From an uncultured Arenicella sp. (GTDB lineage: Bacteria; Pseudomonadota; Gammaproteobacteria; Arenicellales; Arenicellaceae), in contig CALINO010000013.1 in the NCBI GenBank assembly GCA_938045295.1, positions 1 through 64,000 of the forward strand: a stretch of DNA of 64,000 nucleotides, read 5' to 3'. The notes below the pieces were generated by a model. That model was not told where the DNA came from. It saw nothing but the letters and a program-made list of their open reading frames with translations, and did not search any database. The position numbers and the translations under genes were made by a program. This document shows positions 36,753 through 45,460 of this stretch, one piece after another; the stretch's first letter is position 1; each line of letters starts with the position of its first letter.

Positions 36753-37364
36753 ATGAATGGCTGGCATAGAGTCGTGTTGTTTTTATCGTGTACGGTGGTC
36801 TTTTGCGAGCTAAGTTTGGCCACGTATTACCATCAAGCGGTGTTTGATTGGGTGTCGCACAATTGGTGGGTGGTGATTATTCCGTTCGCCAAAGTCATTA
36901 TTAAAAAACTGGTTGCGCTTAAACTGGTATTGCTATTAAAAGCGCTGGGCATACTCATTTTCAATTTGTCCAAACTGCTTTTATTGAAAGTGCTGAAAAC
37001 CTTAACGGTGCGCTACGGGGTGTTCTTTTCACAGAAAAAATGGCGCTGGGCGCGTTGGTGTAAAGTGATGTTTCTGCGCCGCGGAAAGCAGTTTTTCCGT
37101 TCGGCAAGTCGCTTTTGGGCGGCGTTTAATAAGCGTCAAAAGTGGTTTATTGTTTTGGCGTTTTTCCCCATCGTCATTGTGCTGTTTTTGCTGGGTCTGA
37201 GTTTTAATGTGACGCGCAAAACAATTGTGCAAAAAACACAGGAAACGGCGGTGTTTAAAACCGCAGTGAATGCCAGCACCAGCAGTCGAGGCATAAAGGC
37301 TTGGGTTGAGCGGCTTGATCGAATCGTGTTGGACAAAATTAAATCAATCACCTTAGGCAAATAG
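36753..37364 (+). CDS. hydrophobic/basic membrane protein, unknown
   Basis: The ATG at 36753 has an AGGTGGGG ribosome site; an upstream ATG at 36735 is less likely. The 203-residue product has hydrophobic segments at the N-terminus, near residue 40-80 (a Leu/Lys-rich pair) and around residue 140, separated by a strongly basic aromatic region (KKWRWARWCK). It was not recognised. It precedes the TonB-like and PqiA-like genes on the same strand and may belong with them. Confidence 0.55.
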   Translation: MNGWHRVVLFLSCTVVFCELSLATYYHQAVFDWVSHNWWVVIIPFAKVIIKKLVALKLVLLLKALGILIFNLSKLLLLKVLKTLTVRYGVFFSQKKWRWARWCKVMFLRRGKQFFRSASRFWAAFNKRQKWFIVLAFFPIVIVLFLLGLSFNVTRKTIVQKTQETAVFKTAVNASTSSRGIKAWVERLDRIVLDKIKSITLGK

Positions 37365-37470
37365 CGATCTAGTTAAGTAATAAGTCTGGTCGTTTAACGT
37401 AATATCTAAAACGTTCATGGGGTCTGTAGTATGGTAACCAGTAAGGCGGAACAAACATTGGGGCCAATAC

Positions 37471-38172
37471 TTGCAAGATCTCTTGTTGTCATTAAACGCA
37501 TCACGCATGAGCGCATTACACAAAGCCGCTCTGGGTGCGCTTTGCTTGCATTTGTTATTGTTGGCCATATTCCCCGCCATACCGCAATGGAACTTAATCG
37601 TGCCCACGAAAGGCGTTTGGTTAAATGTGTTGTTGGAAAAACCCTCACAAAAACCCTTTGATCAACGGCTCAATGCCGCTAATAATCAAGCCGATTCCAT
37701 CACCACGCAAGTCAGCCGTTTAGATGCGGCAAAACCAACTGAAGGTAAGGACAAAGTTCAATCGCAAGCAAGCGAAGAAGTCGCAGGCGTGAATAACGAC
37801 GCCACCGTTAGCCAAGCCGTCGGTCAAAATGCAACCAATGCTGTGGCACCGCCATTAGTGTTCAGTCATGCTTCGGTGGTGCGCTTTTCTCAGCAAGAAG
37901 CGGTGCGATACGCAGACCAAGCCCCCGATGAATTGGCGCGTTTCACTCGCAGTTTTCATAGCCGCAAGCGGTACCCGCGGCGCAAACAAATCAGTAGTTA
38001 TAAAAACCGATACGGTGATCAATATATTAGATCAAACACATCCAATGGCGATATTTGCTTTGTTAAGTTCGCCGACAAAAGCGTTAGCCGGCCAAAAAAT
38101 GCCGCCGCCGCCACCTACACCGTTCACTTCTTTCGCTGTGAAGATAAAGACATTAAATTGACTCAGGGTTAA
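37471..38172 (+). CDS. single-pass envelope protein, unknown (TonB-like topology)
   Basis: The frame starts at a TTG (37471) or, equally possible, at the ATG at 37507. The product of 221-233 residues has one N-terminal transmembrane helix (ALCLHLLLLAIFPAIP), a long polar Gln/Ala-rich linker and a compact C-terminal domain with two cysteines (CFVKF, FFRCED). The layout resembles TonB-like periplasmic-spanning proteins, but no TonB C-terminal signature is visible. It lies upstream of the PqiA-like gene. Confidence 0.55.
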   Translation: MQDLLLSLNASRMSALHKAALGALCLHLLLLAIFPAIPQWNLIVPTKGVWLNVLLEKPSQKPFDQRLNAANNQADSITTQVSRLDAAKPTEGKDKVQSQASEEVAGVNNDATVSQAVGQNATNAVAPPLVFSHASVVRFSQQEAVRYADQAPDELARFTRSFHSRKRYPRRKQISSYKNRYGDQYIRSNTSNGDICFVKFADKSVSRPKNAAAATYTVHFFRCEDKDIKLTQG

Positions 38173-38253
38173 ACTGACGTGAATGTTTTGGGGTGTCATT
38201 AAATTGGTATCAACAGCGAATAATTGTATTAATAATAAAAGCAGATAGTTACT

Positions 38254-38730
38254 ATGTTTGATCGTGTGTTTCTGGGTATTTCGATAGTCTTGTTTTGTTT
38301 GGGTATTACCTTGCCCATGTTTACCTTGCAAAAATTCTTTGTGGTGAATGACACGTTTTCATTATTGGGGGGCGTGTTTGAACTACTTAAAGTGAAGGAA
38401 TACTTTTTGGTGGCCGTGGTGTTTGGCTTCAGCGTGTTAACCCCTATTTTGAAATTTGTTTTGTCGTGGTTGGTGCTGAGTATTGATGAATTTGATCAAA
38501 AAAAGCGCCTTTTTGCTGTGCGTAAATTGGCCACTATTTGTAAATGGTCAATGGCGGATGTGTTTATCATTGCCATTTTGGCGGCAACCATAAAATTAGG
38601 TGGGTTGGCCACGGTGAAAGTGCATATTGGCCTGCTGTTCTTTGGTTGTTATGTGGTGTTGTCGATGATGTTAACGCACAGGCTGCTTAAGGCGTACGCA
38701 TTGCAACCCAAGGTGGCGGATGCTAATTGA
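38254..38730 (+). CDS. PqiA-like (paraquat-inducible protein A) membrane protein, single module
   Basis: This 158-residue four-helix protein equals one half of a PqiA/YebS protein. The diagnostic blocks are LPMFTLQKF with the following helix, SVLTPILKFVLSW, and KWSMADVFIIAILAATIKL. Full PqiA proteins carry two modules plus zinc-ribbon motifs and work with PqiB/MCE proteins in lipid transport between membranes; neither zinc motifs nor a pqiB gene are seen here. It may work with the two upstream envelope proteins. Confidence 0.75.
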   Translation: MFDRVFLGISIVLFCLGITLPMFTLQKFFVVNDTFSLLGGVFELLKVKEYFLVAVVFGFSVLTPILKFVLSWLVLSIDEFDQKKRLFAVRKLATICKWSMADVFIIAILAATIKLGGLATVKVHIGLLFFGCYVVLSMMLTHRLLKAYALQPKVADAN

Positions 38731-38734
38731 TGAC

Positions 38735-40936
38735 TTAAGGTTTACTCGTTGCTGTGATTGAAACCGGCACTGACTTAAAGGCCGGTGTTTGGCTTCTTGC
38801 GTCTCGCTCTAGCCCAATTAAGGCATTCGCTTCTGGGTAGTAAGCCATGACATTTGAGCGTGGAATGTCAAAACCAATGGCTTGAACCGCTAACATTTTT
38901 CCATGTGGTGAGGTGATATCCACGCTGTCTTTATCGCCAATTCCCAACGCCAACATGTCCTCAGGATTTAGCATTACCGTCCATCGTGACTCTACGCCGC
39001 GGTAGCTGTCGCGCTCTTCGTAAATGATGCTGTTAAATTGGCCTTCACTGCGCACGCTCATCAATGTAAACGGGTGATCTTTGTCTTGGTTTTTGCGGTT
39101 AGTTTGCCGTACTACAAATTGCGCGTGGCCATTGGCGGTTTTGAAGGTGGGCGTGTGCATTAAGCGGTTTTGAATATGAAATTCTTGCTTGGCCACGCCA
39201 ATGTCTTTTAACTGCGCCATGCCGGGCACGGTATTGGCAATGGTTTTACGCACGGTTTGGTGTGACTTAAAAGCCTCAAAATCAAAGGTGCTGCTGGGCA
39301 CGCAGGCGGTTGCTAAGTCTGCAATGATTTGTACTTCCGATCGGGCATCGGCAATGCGGTCAATGCCGCCGTCGCTCAAGCGTACAAAGTTAAACATGGA
39401 TTCTTGGGTGGTGGCTTGGGTTTCCTCGTCGCGAGCCAATACCGGTAAAATTAATGCCTCGCTGTCTTCGCTGCTAACAATGTGCCCCATGTTCAGCGTG
39501 GTGGTGAGGTAGAGTTTAAAGCCAATGCTGTTTAAGGCGCGTTTTGCCCATTCAGAATTTGGGCTGCCTTGGTATAAATTGCCGCCCATAATAAGCGCGG
39601 CATCTATGTCACCGCTGTTAGCGCGTTCTAAGCAAGATAGGGTGTCTAAGCCGGGTTCCATTGCTGGAAATGTGATGTCTAATTCGGCTTCTATTTTGTC
39701 TATGATTTGGCTGGCCAACACAGGCTTCACACCAATGGTGCCAATGCCTTGCACGTTGCTGTGCCCGCGTAACGGCAATAGGCCTCGGCCCGGTTGCCCC
39801 ATCATGCCGCGTAATAAGGCTAAATTGGCAATGTACTCAACATTCTCTGAGCCGTGAGTGTGATGCGTAATGCCCATTCCCCAAGAAAATACGGTGTTTT
39901 TTGACGCGCCATAGCGCTTTGCCGCCTCGGCAATGGTGGCTTGGTCTATGCCGCAATCGGCTTCTATATCTGCCCACTCACAGTTTTGTAAATCCGCACT
40001 GAAATCGGCAAAACCTTGTGTGTGTTGGCCAATGAACGTTTCGTCGTATTGCTTGTTTTCAATCAGCCATTTTGCCATGCCTTTGAAAAGCGCAATGTCG
40101 CCCCCAATTTTGGGTTGCAGATACAACGAGGCAATGTCACTGCCGCCGCGGAGCAAAGAGCGCGCGCTTTTGGGTAAAGCAAATTTAACCAAGCCCGGTT
40201 CTTTAGCTGGGTTTATGACGATGACTTCGCCACCACGGTCACGGCATGCTTTTAGTTGGTGTATGTATCTTGGGTGGTTAGACGCCGGGTTAGCGCCGAT
40301 CACGAAGATGGTGTCGCTGAGTGCTAAGTCGCCAAGTTCAACGGTGGCGGTGCCAGTGCCGATGGTGGTTTGCAAGCCTTCGCTGGTGGCTTGGTGGCAG
40401 TAGTACGAACAATTATTAACGTTGTTGGTGCCAAATAAACGAGCAAACAACTGCAAGACAAACCCGGCTTCATTGGAAGAGCGCCCGGAAGAGTAAAAAA
40501 ATGTGCGCGCTGGGTTAGTGCCTAAGAATTTTTTTGCGGCCCAACTCATGGCCCAATCCCAGTCGACAATCGTGTATTTATTATCGCCTTTAGATTTAAA
40601 AATTGGCTTAGATAAGCGGCCCAAATGTTCCAGTTCATGAGGGCTGAGCTCTTTGAAATCCTCTAATTCAAAATCAAAAATCTCATCAGGAATGGGCGGT
40701 TGAACGTCGGTGGATTGCGCTTGAATGCTTTTATTGCACACAGCCGGAAACTCGTTTTCTTCATTGACCATGCCGCCTTTCTGCCCACCCATGCCTAAGC
40801 CGCAGGCCTTACAGGTATTGTTTGACTTAAGGGCTTTACCTGAATTGAGTAACCCTATGCGTTGCGCGGTTTGCAGAGCGTAAAGAATTTTCTTAAACCC
40901 ACCGCCGGCGGGTAGCTGATTACTTGTATTGGGCAT
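38735..40936 (-). CDS. FdhF/YdeP-family molybdopterin oxidoreductase
   Basis: The 733-residue protein belongs to the YdeP branch of the formate dehydrogenase/DMSO reductase superfamily. It starts with a short Cys motif (CKACGLGMGGQKGG), lacking a full 4Fe-4S set, and has the YSSGRSSNEAGFVLQLFARLFGTNNVNNCSYYCH region where other family members place a Cys/Sec ligand, then GANPASNHPRY, GMGITHHTHGSEN and a C-terminal cap domain. E. coli YdeP is linked to acid resistance. No accessory Fdh subunits are adjacent, so partners are unknown. Confidence 0.88.
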   Translation of the reverse strand: MPNTSNQLPAGGGFKKILYALQTAQRIGLLNSGKALKSNNTCKACGLGMGGQKGGMVNEENEFPAVCNKSIQAQSTDVQPPIPDEIFDFELEDFKELSPHELEHLGRLSKPIFKSKGDNKYTIVDWDWAMSWAAKKFLGTNPARTFFYSSGRSSNEAGFVLQLFARLFGTNNVNNCSYYCHQATSEGLQTTIGTGTATVELGDLALSDTIFVIGANPASNHPRYIHQLKACRDRGGEVIVINPAKEPGLVKFALPKSARSLLRGGSDIASLYLQPKIGGDIALFKGMAKWLIENKQYDETFIGQHTQGFADFSADLQNCEWADIEADCGIDQATIAEAAKRYGASKNTVFSWGMGITHHTHGSENVEYIANLALLRGMMGQPGRGLLPLRGHSNVQGIGTIGVKPVLASQIIDKIEAELDITFPAMEPGLDTLSCLERANSGDIDAALIMGGNLYQGSPNSEWAKRALNSIGFKLYLTTTLNMGHIVSSEDSEALILPVLARDEETQATTQESMFNFVRLSDGGIDRIADARSEVQIIADLATACVPSSTFDFEAFKSHQTVRKTIANTVPGMAQLKDIGVAKQEFHIQNRLMHTPTFKTANGHAQFVVRQTNRKNQDKDHPFTLMSVRSEGQFNSIIYEERDSYRGVESRWTVMLNPEDMLALGIGDKDSVDITSPHGKMLAVQAIGFDIPRSNVMAYYPEANALIGLERDARSQTPAFKSVPVSITATSKP

Positions 40937-41189
40937 GGCTCTTAGGCTAACGTATTTTTGTTATGGCGTGCAAATGTATGGCTGGCAAATTTATGGTTGG
41001 CAAATAAAGGGCGCGAGCTATATACAGTATTACTGTGTCGTTGCTAATAAAGAACGGCTAAGATGGTCCCTACATTACATTTTGTATAATTTGTGTGTGA
41101 TTCGCTGGTTTGTTAAGCGTATGCTGATAGGCTTGCGTTTGATCGTTTGGGGGCTGTTAAATATTAGAAATATTAGGTCGACCTTAATT

Positions 41190-41576
41190 ATGAGTTTTAT
41201 TCGAACGGCATTCCCCCCAATGTTATTCCCTTCATTGCTCGCACTGTTGATTATTGATGTGAGTGTTTTTATCGGAGCTTCTGCCGTCTTTGCGCAAGAG
41301 CAAAGTGAGCCGTCGAGCAGGCAGGCGCACATCGACCCGAATAGCGGAGAGTTGGCTTCGGAGCCACCTGTTCAGGTTGAGCAAAATCGATCTTCATCAG
41401 CCCAAGATAATGCAGCTGAGGTAAAAATAGTGAACCACCCTGACGGTATGCAAGAGGCGGTATTGGATGGGCATATGGACAGCTCATTTGAAGTGATTCT
41501 TGACTGTGACGGTGCCATTCATAGTCAGCACGATGGCTCGGCATCAGACACGTCGACTCGCTGCAATCCGCAATAG
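41190..41576 (+). CDS. small secreted protein, putative companion of the downstream protease
   Basis: The ATG at 41190 gives 128 residues with a signal peptide cleaved after SAVFAQ (about residue 37). The mature part has an N-terminal HIDPNSGELASEPP segment and a C-terminal LDGHMDSSFEVILDCDGAIHSQHDG segment ending in a Cys. I have a recollection of similar small secreted proteins (D-P-x-x-G-E near the start, LDGRF near the end) beside secreted proteases in other Gammaproteobacteria, but cannot verify it. The stop is 8 bp before the protease start. It may be a chaperone, inhibitor or secretion partner. Confidence 0.6.
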   Translation: MSFIRTAFPPMLFPSLLALLIIDVSVFIGASAVFAQEQSEPSSRQAHIDPNSGELASEPPVQVEQNRSSSAQDNAAEVKIVNHPDGMQEAVLDGHMDSSFEVILDCDGAIHSQHDGSASDTSTRCNPQ

Positions 41577-41584
41577 GGGGTCGC

Positions 41585-43708
41585 ATGAAATTTACTGTAT
41601 TGCGGCCACGGCTGAGCTCATTGGCTGCGTTATTGCCGCTGCTTTTATTGGTTTCATTAAACCTGCATGCGGCGGATATTCTGCTGGTTAATAACGATGG
41701 TGCTAACGAAGGTTTTAATGACCCGTCGGCGCCATTTGCCAATCAAACGGGTAATAATGGTGCCACTTTAGGCCAACAACGTTTGCGGGTATTTCAAGCG
41801 GCGGCCGATTATTGGGAAGCGCGCTTGGTGGTGGATGTGGATGTGCGGGTAGGCATTAATTTCGACCCTCTTTCTTGCGCCTCTTTCAGCGCTACGTTGG
41901 GGTCGGCCGGAGCCAGCAATTTATTTCGTAATTTCACCAACGCCCCCAGAGCCGATACGTGGTACGTATCCGCGGCGGCCAATAATTTGGCTGGTCGGCG
42001 GTTGGGCAGTAATACGGTGGATATTCAGGCGCGTTTTAACAGTGAGATCGACAATAACGACAATTGTTTGCGAGGCACTAATTGGTGGTTAGGCATCGGC
42101 AGCCCAGCGCCTAATGGCACCATCAGCTTGTTTGATACGGTATTGCATGAAATAGGGCACGGCTTAGGCGTGTCTTCAGGCATTCGTCAGAATGGCCAAA
42201 TGATTAATGGCATTATCGATGCTTATGCGTTTTACCTGTACGACGAAACTCAAGGTCAGTTTTGGCGAGATATGACGGTGCAGCAGCGCGTTACGTCGGC
42301 CACCAATACGGGCAATGTGACGTTTCGTAGCCCCAGCGTTAACGCCAATACCTCGCACATCACAACCGGTAAAAATAATGGCCGCTTGCGCGTGTATGCC
42401 CCCAGCCCCTATCGCGGAGGCTCATCCATTTCTCACTGGGACACGGCCTTAGTGCCGGATGAGCTGATGGAACCCTCGGCCACCCCAACCAGCGATGACC
42501 GCGCCACTTTTCAAATGCTTAAAGACGTTGGCTGGCGTTTGGTTCAAGATCAAAACCCGCCAACCGAAGAGCCGGGCACGGTTAGCTTTTCAAGCAGTGC
42601 CGTCAGTGCGGACGAAGATCAGGGCTCGGTTGACTTGGTATTGCGTCGAACGGGCGGGTCAGATGGCGCCATTTCGGTAACGGTAAATACCCAAAATGGG
42701 TCAGCAAGCTCTGGCAGCGATTACCAGTCGATCAATAATCAAGTGGTGACCTGGGCGGACGGTGACGACAGTAATCGTAGCGTTAGAGTGAATTTGGTGA
42801 ATGACAATACGGCTGAAAATAATGAAGACTTCACGGTAAGCATAAACAATGCTACTGGCGGTGCGAATATTGGTGTTGGTACGGCCATGGTTACGATTGA
42901 AGATGATGACGCCCAACCTGGGCAAGTGAGCTTTTCAAACAGTACGGTTCGCGTGGGTGAAGAGCAAGGTTCAGTGGTGCTTGAATTGCAACGCACCGGC
43001 GGCACCGATGGTGCGGTCTCAGTGAGAGTGAACACGCAAAATGGCTCGGCCATGTCAGGCAGTGATTATCAAGCGATATCAAGCCAGCTGGTGACGTGGG
43101 CAGACGGTGATAGCCGCCGCCAAAACGTGACATTGAACTTGGTGAACGATGACGTTGTTGAAAACGATGAAACCATGTCAGTCACGATTGGCAGTGCCAC
43201 CGGCGGTGTGGGCATTGGTGTTGGCACGGTTAATCTAACGATTGAAGACGATGACACTCTGGTGGTTGATGACGCAGGGCAGGTGAGTTTTACACGCACG
43301 GCAATGAGTGTCAGTGAGGGTCAAGGCTCGGTTGTATTGCAGTTGCGCCGTACTGGCGGGTCAGACGGCGCTATTTCAGTGAGAGTCAATACGCAAAATG
43401 GTTCGGCAACATCGGGCAGTGATTATCAGGCTATTTCCAACCGTTTGGTGACATGGGCAGACGGTGATAGCGGTGGCCGAAGTGTGACCTTGAATTTAGT
43501 CAACGACAGTGTGGTTGAGAGCGATGAACGCTTGTCCGTTAGCATTGGCAGTGCCACCGGCGGTGCGAGTATCGGTGTTAGCACAGTGAATGTGACCATT
43601 GAAGACGATGATGTCGCCGCGCCAGACCCAGAATCACCTGACGATGAAGACGATATTCTTAGTTTGATTATTCCGGTGCTAGCGGCCATTGCCGCCAAGC
43701 GTCAGTGA
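41585..43708 (+). CDS. secreted zinc-protease-like protein with three Calx-beta repeats
   Basis: The 707-residue product has a signal peptide (to about residue 29, HAAD). An N-terminal domain of about 300 residues holds HEIGHGLG at residues 188-195, an HExxH zinc motif; the third metzincin His position is Ser198, so the third ligand lies elsewhere. Three Calx-beta domains follow (about 42575-42912, 42921-43255 and 43278-43612), each with VSFS...V.E..GSV.L.L.RTGG and ending in IEDDD. The tail is an Asp/Glu-rich stretch, a 14-residue hydrophobic run (LSLIIPVLAAIAA) and KRQ. Probably exported to the surface or medium. Confidence 0.78.
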   Translation: MKFTVLRPRLSSLAALLPLLLLVSLNLHAADILLVNNDGANEGFNDPSAPFANQTGNNGATLGQQRLRVFQAAADYWEARLVVDVDVRVGINFDPLSCASFSATLGSAGASNLFRNFTNAPRADTWYVSAAANNLAGRRLGSNTVDIQARFNSEIDNNDNCLRGTNWWLGIGSPAPNGTISLFDTVLHEIGHGLGVSSGIRQNGQMINGIIDAYAFYLYDETQGQFWRDMTVQQRVTSATNTGNVTFRSPSVNANTSHITTGKNNGRLRVYAPSPYRGGSSISHWDTALVPDELMEPSATPTSDDRATFQMLKDVGWRLVQDQNPPTEEPGTVSFSSSAVSADEDQGSVDLVLRRTGGSDGAISVTVNTQNGSASSGSDYQSINNQVVTWADGDDSNRSVRVNLVNDNTAENNEDFTVSINNATGGANIGVGTAMVTIEDDDAQPGQVSFSNSTVRVGEEQGSVVLELQRTGGTDGAVSVRVNTQNGSAMSGSDYQAISSQLVTWADGDSRRQNVTLNLVNDDVVENDETMSVTIGSATGGVGIGVGTVNLTIEDDDTLVVDDAGQVSFTRTAMSVSEGQGSVVLQLRRTGGSDGAISVRVNTQNGSATSGSDYQAISNRLVTWADGDSGGRSVTLNLVNDSVVESDERLSVSIGSATGGASIGVSTVNVTIEDDDVAAPDPESPDDEDDILSLIIPVLAAIAAKRQ
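42575..43612 (+). repeat. three tandem Calx-beta coding repeats
   Basis: Copies start at about 42575, 42921 and 43278, giving periods of 346 and 357 bp. They are similar at DNA level (for example acgcaaaatgg and gtgacntgggc segments recur in each), which indicates recent duplication. They encode tandem beta-sandwich, calcium-binding-type domains. Confidence 0.8.
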
Positions 43709-43732
43709 GCTTAGATTTTTTACGTTTGCAGC

Positions 43733-43766
43733 GCGTACTGAACGGCTAAAAAGGCGTTCAGTACGC
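43733..43766. terminator. hairpin between convergent genes
   Basis: A perfect 12-bp stem (43733-43744 / 43755-43766) with a 10-base loop lies between the protease gene and the convergent DUF1223 gene. It lacks a T-run but is placed to end both transcripts. Confidence 0.5.
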
Positions 43767-43819
43767 GGTTAAGGTATTAAAGCAAACGCATTCAATTAGG
43801 TTCAAGTAAATCAGGCTTG

Positions 43820-44608
43820 CTAATTAAACGACAAGGTTGATGGAATAACGCCGCCAGTGGCTTGAATCGGCACTTGGCTTTGCCCAACCGTTACCCAGGC
43901 AGCTAATGCCAGAGTAGGGGCGTCGTGTTCGGGGGCGGGGAGTTGGCCTTGCCATGACACTGACTGGTCGTTGCCTTGATTGCCAGTCAGGTTGTTGCTG
44001 GCTAGGGTGGTGGTGGCCAGAACCACAAAGTCGTGCTTGAGCTTCTTACCTTTGTTTTCGCCTCGCTTTACATCGCTTTCGAGTGACATACCTAACACCG
44101 CCAAAGTCAGTTGCAGTGGTTCAGAATTATCTGGTGCTTGCGGAGTGAAACTGGCGCTTATTAGCCCTTGTGCATCGACGTTCACTTGTAGCTTGCCTGT
44201 TTCGATTGCCGGCGAGCTTACCCCTTCACGACGCCAGCCACGCCATTCCAAGCCAGATTGGCGCACGCCCGGGGTGTAGATGGTGCGTTCTCTGAACTCA
44301 GCGGCATAGCGTCTTTGTCTTTGTGTGTATTCTTGCTTGGCAAAACGGTCTGGCCAGCCAATGTAATTCCAATAATCAACGTGAAACGCCACGGGCACGA
44401 ATGAGGCCCACAGCTCGGGCGAATCATTGAGCGAGCTTAGCCAGCGGTCGGCTGGGGGGCAGCTGCTGCAGCCTTCGGAGGTGTAGAGCTCAATCAATGG
44501 CACTTGTTTAGTGCCAGATTCAAACGAAACTAGGTTGTCAGCCTTGGCACTCATGGCCGCAGACAAAGTGGAAATAATGAGAGCGAAGTGAATCAATAGT
44601 GGGCGCAT
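43820..44608 (-). CDS. DUF1223 secreted thioredoxin-like protein
   Basis: The ATG at 44608 has a GAGGAAAA ribosome site and gives 262 residues with a signal peptide to about residue 23 (MSAKA). The mature N-terminus is LIELYTSEGCSSCPPADRWL, the DUF1223 hallmark with a CxxC thioredoxin-like motif, and a WNYIGWPDRFAKQEYTQRQRRYA block follows. Redox activity in the periplasm is likely but unproved. It follows the deiodinase-like gene by 67 bp on the same strand. Confidence 0.82.
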   Translation of the reverse strand: MRPLLIHFALIISTLSAAMSAKADNLVSFESGTKQVPLIELYTSEGCSSCPPADRWLSSLNDSPELWASFVPVAFHVDYWNYIGWPDRFAKQEYTQRQRRYAAEFRERTIYTPGVRQSGLEWRGWRREGVSSPAIETGKLQVNVDAQGLISASFTPQAPDNSEPLQLTLAVLGMSLESDVKRGENKGKKLKHDFVVLATTTLASNNLTGNQGNDQSVSWQGQLPAPEHDAPTLALAAWVTVGQSQVPIQATGGVIPSTLSFN

Positions 44609-44675
44609 GGGGTTTTCCTCAATGATGGTGCTTGTATTTAAGACCCGCTCAAACCTGTTTTGCTCTCGAAAATTT

Positions 44676-45380
44676 TTATTGCTGGTGGTTTTGTGGCTCG
44701 TTAACGTGTTTTTTGGGCAGCTCGCTGGGCAATAAGGCATCTAAGGTTTTTTCTATCGCCCGCGGGTCAACCCAAGGAAGGCTCAACGCAATGCGCCCTT
44801 GTTGGTCAATCACAAACGCCGCCGAAGGCGCACGCCCATAGGCTTGCCACAGTTCATTATTCATATTGTCGACCACCACAGGGTAGGCAATATTGAGTTT
44901 TTGCGTCGAAAAAGCGGCCATTTCATTACGCTCTTCTTGGCTTTGGTGCTCTTTTACAATGGTGTTGGTGAGGGTGTTAAAGCTGCTAACCCACTCTCGG
45001 TCAACGTAGGGGTTAATCGCCCCCTTTGGGTGCGCTTCAAGCGTGTAAATCAACAAAAAATGCGCTTTATCTGCATACCGGTGGTGCAGGCTGCGCATAC
45101 CAAAGCGGCGATATCGATACACCGGGCAGGTGTGGCTGCCGAGCTGCAACACAATCGGTTTCTCACCCAGTAATTGTTGAAGCTTAACGGTTTTGCCTGC
45201 AGGCGTTTTCAAGGTGAAGCCCGGCGCCATATCGCCTTTTGCGGGAGCCTCCACATGGAAGTGTTCTAAATGCTTGCCTGCTTTTTTCGGAAAGCAGGCG
45301 CTCAATAAGCAGGCCATTGCCGCAATGAAGAGTAATTTGTGCGCAGTTGTATTTGGCTTGTAATGGCTATTAGTTGGCAA
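44676..45380 (-). CDS. deiodinase-like thioredoxin-fold lipoprotein
   Basis: This 234-residue protein has a type II signal with lipobox LSAC at residues 26-29. The thioredoxin fold carries LQLGSHTCPVYRYR, where deiodinases have a Sec/Cys-containing GSxTxPPF loop, and LIYTLEAHPKGAINPY, matching the deiodinase VYxxEAHxxDGW block. An upstream redoxin-type APGFTLKTPAGKTV segment is also present. Only one cysteine is in the active loop, so it may act as a one-Cys peroxidase or reductase; that is inference. Confidence 0.75.
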   Translation of the reverse strand: MPTNSHYKPNTTAHKLLFIAAMACLLSACFPKKAGKHLEHFHVEAPAKGDMAPGFTLKTPAGKTVKLQQLLGEKPIVLQLGSHTCPVYRYRRFGMRSLHHRYADKAHFLLIYTLEAHPKGAINPYVDREWVSSFNTLTNTIVKEHQSQEERNEMAAFSTQKLNIAYPVVVDNMNNELWQAYGRAPSAAFVIDQQGRIALSLPWVDPRAIEKTLDALLPSELPKKHVNEPQNHQQ

Positions 45381-45392
45381 AATTAATCTGTT

Positions 45393-45460
45393 GGCTAAGG
45401 GCTTTCTATGTCAGCTAAAGGCCTCTTAATTGGCTAAGGGCTCTTAATCAGCTAAGGGCT
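45393..45460. repeat. four imperfect 18-20-bp tandem units
   Basis: The core [GA]GCTAARGGCCT/GGCTAAGGGCT recurs at 45393, 45413, 45432 and 45450. The last copy codes for the C-terminal residues of the HopJ-like protein (EALS), so the array seems to have grown from that gene's 3' end. Confidence 0.6.

Noticed and set aside
37431..37661. Overlapping ORF in another frame of the TonB-like gene
   Set aside because: No ribosome site or recognisable product; the overlapping frame at 37471 has a membrane anchor and better features.
42739..43698. Long minus-strand ORFs opposite the Calx-beta repeats
   Set aside because: They mirror each repeat and are shadows of the real coding frame.
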